Position numbers and translations under genes: made by a program. The notes below the pieces were generated by a model. That model saw only the letters and a list, made by a program, of their open reading frames with translations. It was not told the DNA's origin and searched no databases. 64,000 nt of DNA. It comes from Vibrio thalassae (GTDB lineage Bacteria; Pseudomonadota; Gammaproteobacteria; Enterobacterales; Vibrionaceae). Where the stretch lies: assembly GCF_900089835.1 (NCBI RefSeq), contig NZ_OANU01000073.1, positions 67,865-131,864 on the forward strand, in the 5' to 3' direction. Shown here one piece after another: positions 62,378 to 64,000 of the stretch. Positions within the stretch are counted from its first letter, which is position 1. Each line of letters opens with the position of its first letter.

Positions 62378-62714
62378 GTCGTTTTGGGCGTTTGGAAAAC
62401 GGGTGTAATCGGTTTTTAGCTCAAACTTCTTTCCCGCACTAAGCTAAAGAACGTTCTAGATAGATTATTTTATTTGCATTCAAATTTATCCCATGTCCCA
62501 TATGGGTATGGGCTGCATCGTATGTTGATTTCTGCGCGTAAGGGAATCTCAGTTAATCCAAGAAGTGTCTAAAGCTGCAACTTTGCAAATTAAGCATGCA
62601 GGAGCACGCAGTTGCAAAGTTTGGTATATAGTTCTTTAAGGCATTCATCACTTTGAGCTTCGCCCAAGAGGTATTGAATGATGTTTAGGAATGATGATTA
62701 TAGAGGCTTCTTAT
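62378..62714 (+). other. Non-coding region before the DyP peroxidase
   Basis: This 337-bp gap has no gene. It contains the near-palindrome CCCATgtCCCATATGGGtATGGG (62490-62512) and the inverted repeat AACTTTGCAA (62579-62588) / TTGCAAAGTT (62612-62621). Both could be operator or leader structures of the next gene. Confidence 0.5.
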
Positions 62715-63656
62715 ATGAAAAATACCATTGTAGAACGAGCACAAGTGGGTGTGCTATCGGATCCTTCTACATTTGCTGAGTACCTGACCTTTGTCCTCAA
62801 AAATAGCGCTGACACCACATCTGTTCAAGATGCCCTTTCACAAATCTCTGGCATTGAAAAATCCATTGCACAGAAAGATCCTAGTGCAAACTTGAGTATC
62901 ACTGTGGGTATCGCTAAAAATGCATGGTCTATTGCGCTTCCCTATGTTGTCATGCCTAAACACCTCACAACATTTACTGAAATGAAAGATGGCGACCGCC
63001 ATTTTCCAAGTACGGCTGGCGACATCTTCTTGATGATCAAATCTGAACGCATCGACTTAAACTACCAAGCCGCTAAATACCTGTTAGCAGCCTTTAGAGA
63101 ATCCGCAGAACTGGTCGAAGATATCCAAGGTTTTAAATACTTAGACAACCGTGATTTGATTGATTTTGTTGACGGGACAGAGAATCCAAAACACCAAGCA
63201 CGCGTGAATGCTGTTTTAGTGCAAGACGAAGCAGACATTCATCTTGGTGGCAGCTATCTTACCGTACAACGGTACGTCGATCGTGAACTCGCGTGGCATG
63301 AACAACCTCAAGCCTACCAAGAGCAAGTTATTGGTCGCACGAAGTTCGACAATATTGAACTCGATGACGATGAGAAACCTGCATGGGCCCACAATAACAA
63401 AAGTAAAGTGGTGATTGATGACCAAGAGATCAAGATGCTGCGTCAGAATCGCCCTTTTGGTAATGCTCTGGAGCATGGCACCATGTTCATCGGTTTCGCA
63501 GCGGATTCTAACGTCATAGAAACTTCTTTGCGTCAAATGATGTATGCCGATGAGAACGGTGACTACGATCGTTTGTTGGACTTTGTGGATGCGAAATCTG
63601 GCGCTAACTATTTTGTGCTATCGCAAACAGCAATGGAGCTATTTGACGACGAATAG
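62715..63656 (+). CDS. DyP-type peroxidase (YfeX-like)
   Basis: A 313-residue heme peroxidase of the dye-decolorizing family. The catalytic GXXDG-like motif is DFVDGTENP (D153), and the C-terminal half has GRTKFDNIEL, the proximal-histidine region and GTMFIGFAADSN. It has no signal peptide, so it is cytoplasmic (P/YfeX subtype). ATG 62715 has AGAGG 8 bases upstream; the in-frame 62691 is rejected. Confidence 0.9.
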   Translation: MKNTIVERAQVGVLSDPSTFAEYLTFVLKNSADTTSVQDALSQISGIEKSIAQKDPSANLSITVGIAKNAWSIALPYVVMPKHLTTFTEMKDGDRHFPSTAGDIFLMIKSERIDLNYQAAKYLLAAFRESAELVEDIQGFKYLDNRDLIDFVDGTENPKHQARVNAVLVQDEADIHLGGSYLTVQRYVDRELAWHEQPQAYQEQVIGRTKFDNIELDDDEKPAWAHNNKSKVVIDDQEIKMLRQNRPFGNALEHGTMFIGFAADSNVIETSLRQMMYADENGDYDRLLDFVDAKSGANYFVLSQTAMELFDDE

Positions 63657-63750
63657 GTGTTTAGGCAACAAGTTTTAATGTTCTGCTTATCGTTGAACAA
63701 AAGCCTAAAATACTTATTTGAGCGATCTATTCATTGTATCGCGTTAACTC

Positions 63751-63781
63751 AAAGGCCTAGCTTACAAAGCGAGGCCTTTTT
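63751..63781 (+). terminator. Terminator after the DyP peroxidase
   Basis: AAAGGCCTAGCTT pairs with AAGCGAGGCCTTT across a short loop, then T-run. Confidence 0.85.
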
Positions 63782-63826
63782 AATCTAAAAAACCTGAACT
63801 CGGGATAAAAAAAGAAGGGAACTAAA

Positions 63827-63883
63827 AGCTGGTTCTGCGATCAGATCTTTCGATCAAGAGAGACTTATCACAAGGAACCAGCT
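63827..63883 (+). other. Hairpin sequestering the transposase ribosome site
   Basis: AGCTGGTTC (63827-63835) and GAACCAGCT (63875-63883) are perfect complements. The right arm ends at the base before the ATG and overlaps the AAGGA ribosome site. Read-through transcripts would fold it shut, a known protection used by insertion sequences. Confidence 0.65.
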
Positions 63884-64000
63884 ATGCACAAATTAGTGGA
63901 CTTATTTTGCCATGTCGATGACTTTTGTCAGGCTTTTCTACCCCAGTGGCAAAAACTTCAGCTTGAGAGCGGCGTACGGAAGCGTAATCGCAAAGGCCGA
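63884..64000 (+). CDS. IS982-family transposase, 5' part
   Basis: Thirty-nine codons, open to the end of the window, starting MHKLVDLFCHVDDFCQAF then PQWQKLQLESGVRKR. This closely resembles the start of IS982-family DDE transposases (KLVDIFCDVDDFC type). It is incomplete at the window edge, not shown to be broken. Confidence 0.75.
   Translation, partial: MHKLVDLFCHVDDFCQAFLPQWQKLQLESGVRKRNRKGR

Larger units (their letters stand above)
63792..64000 (+). mobile_element. IS982-family insertion sequence, left part
   Basis: The element begins around ACCTGAACTCGGGATAA (possible left end, imperfectly palindromic) and runs off the window. It is identified from the transposase start at 63884 described separately. 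The right end and target duplication are outside the window. Confidence 0.6.

Overview
The window is a stretch of chromosome from a Vibrio species (Vibrionaceae, Gammaproteobacteria), almost certainly the large chromosome. This rests on the aphA quorum-sensing/virulence regulator, an argH fused to an acetyltransferase domain, a GlyGly-CTERM extracellular nuclease, and the conserved order metJ-metBLF-aphA-ppc-argECBGH-oxyR-mrcA-pilMNOPQ-aroKB-damX-dam-rpe-gph-trpS. Most of it is core genome. The only mobile DNA is a partial IS982-type element at the right end and two MITE/ERIC-like repeats near 4.4-4.75 kb.

Layout. 1-5.9 kb: methionine regulon (metJ divergent from metBL, then metF) with MetJ box arrays. 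5.9-9.5 kb: aphA, with a long leader carrying a LuxR/HapR-like site and a Qrr-complementary segment, then ppc. 9.7-16.3 kb: arginine biosynthesis (argE divergent from argCBG, then argH(A)) with paired ArgR boxes. 16.5-18.8 kb: a RidA-family protein, then a hybrid peroxiredoxin-glutaredoxin divergent from oxyR across an OxyR site. 18.9-26.1 kb: mrcA (PBP1a) divergent from pilMNOPQ; pilQ carries a one-base frameshift. 26.3-33 kb: aroK, aroB, damX, dam, rpe, gph, trpS. 33.3-35.9 kb: secreted nuclease. 36-41.7 kb: pabA, argD/astC with an ArgR box pair, astA, astD and a DUF1338 enzyme. 41.8-52.3 kb: crp, prkB, yheU, yheT, a MocR regulator divergent from a LysE exporter, a TIGR02444 protein, yheS (ABC-F), kefG-kefB and yheV. 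52.4-61.4 kb: slyD, an isoaspartyl peptidase, rpsF-rpsR-rplI (no priB between the first two), a DUF481 outer-membrane protein, dnaB, alr, yjbQ and pgi. 61.5-64 kb: an RDD protein, tRNA-Leu(CAA) followed by a decayed tRNA-like copy, a DyP-type peroxidase and the start of an IS982-family element.

How it fits together. Three ArgR-controlled units (argECBG, argH, argD) sit near AST arginine-catabolism genes (astA, astD), so ArgD/AstC probably serves both directions. OxyR borders its likely target, a thiol peroxidase. PBP1a and the pilMNOPQ assembly genes are divergent, the usual gammaproteobacterial arrangement.

I did not find a clearly novel multi-gene system. The signals most worth checking are the pilQ frameshift, a perfect 11+1+11 inverted repeat before kefG, an 18-bp palindrome before pgi, a repeat element inserted at TA inside a perfect palindrome, the aphA leader, and the argD-astA-astD-DUF1338 grouping.
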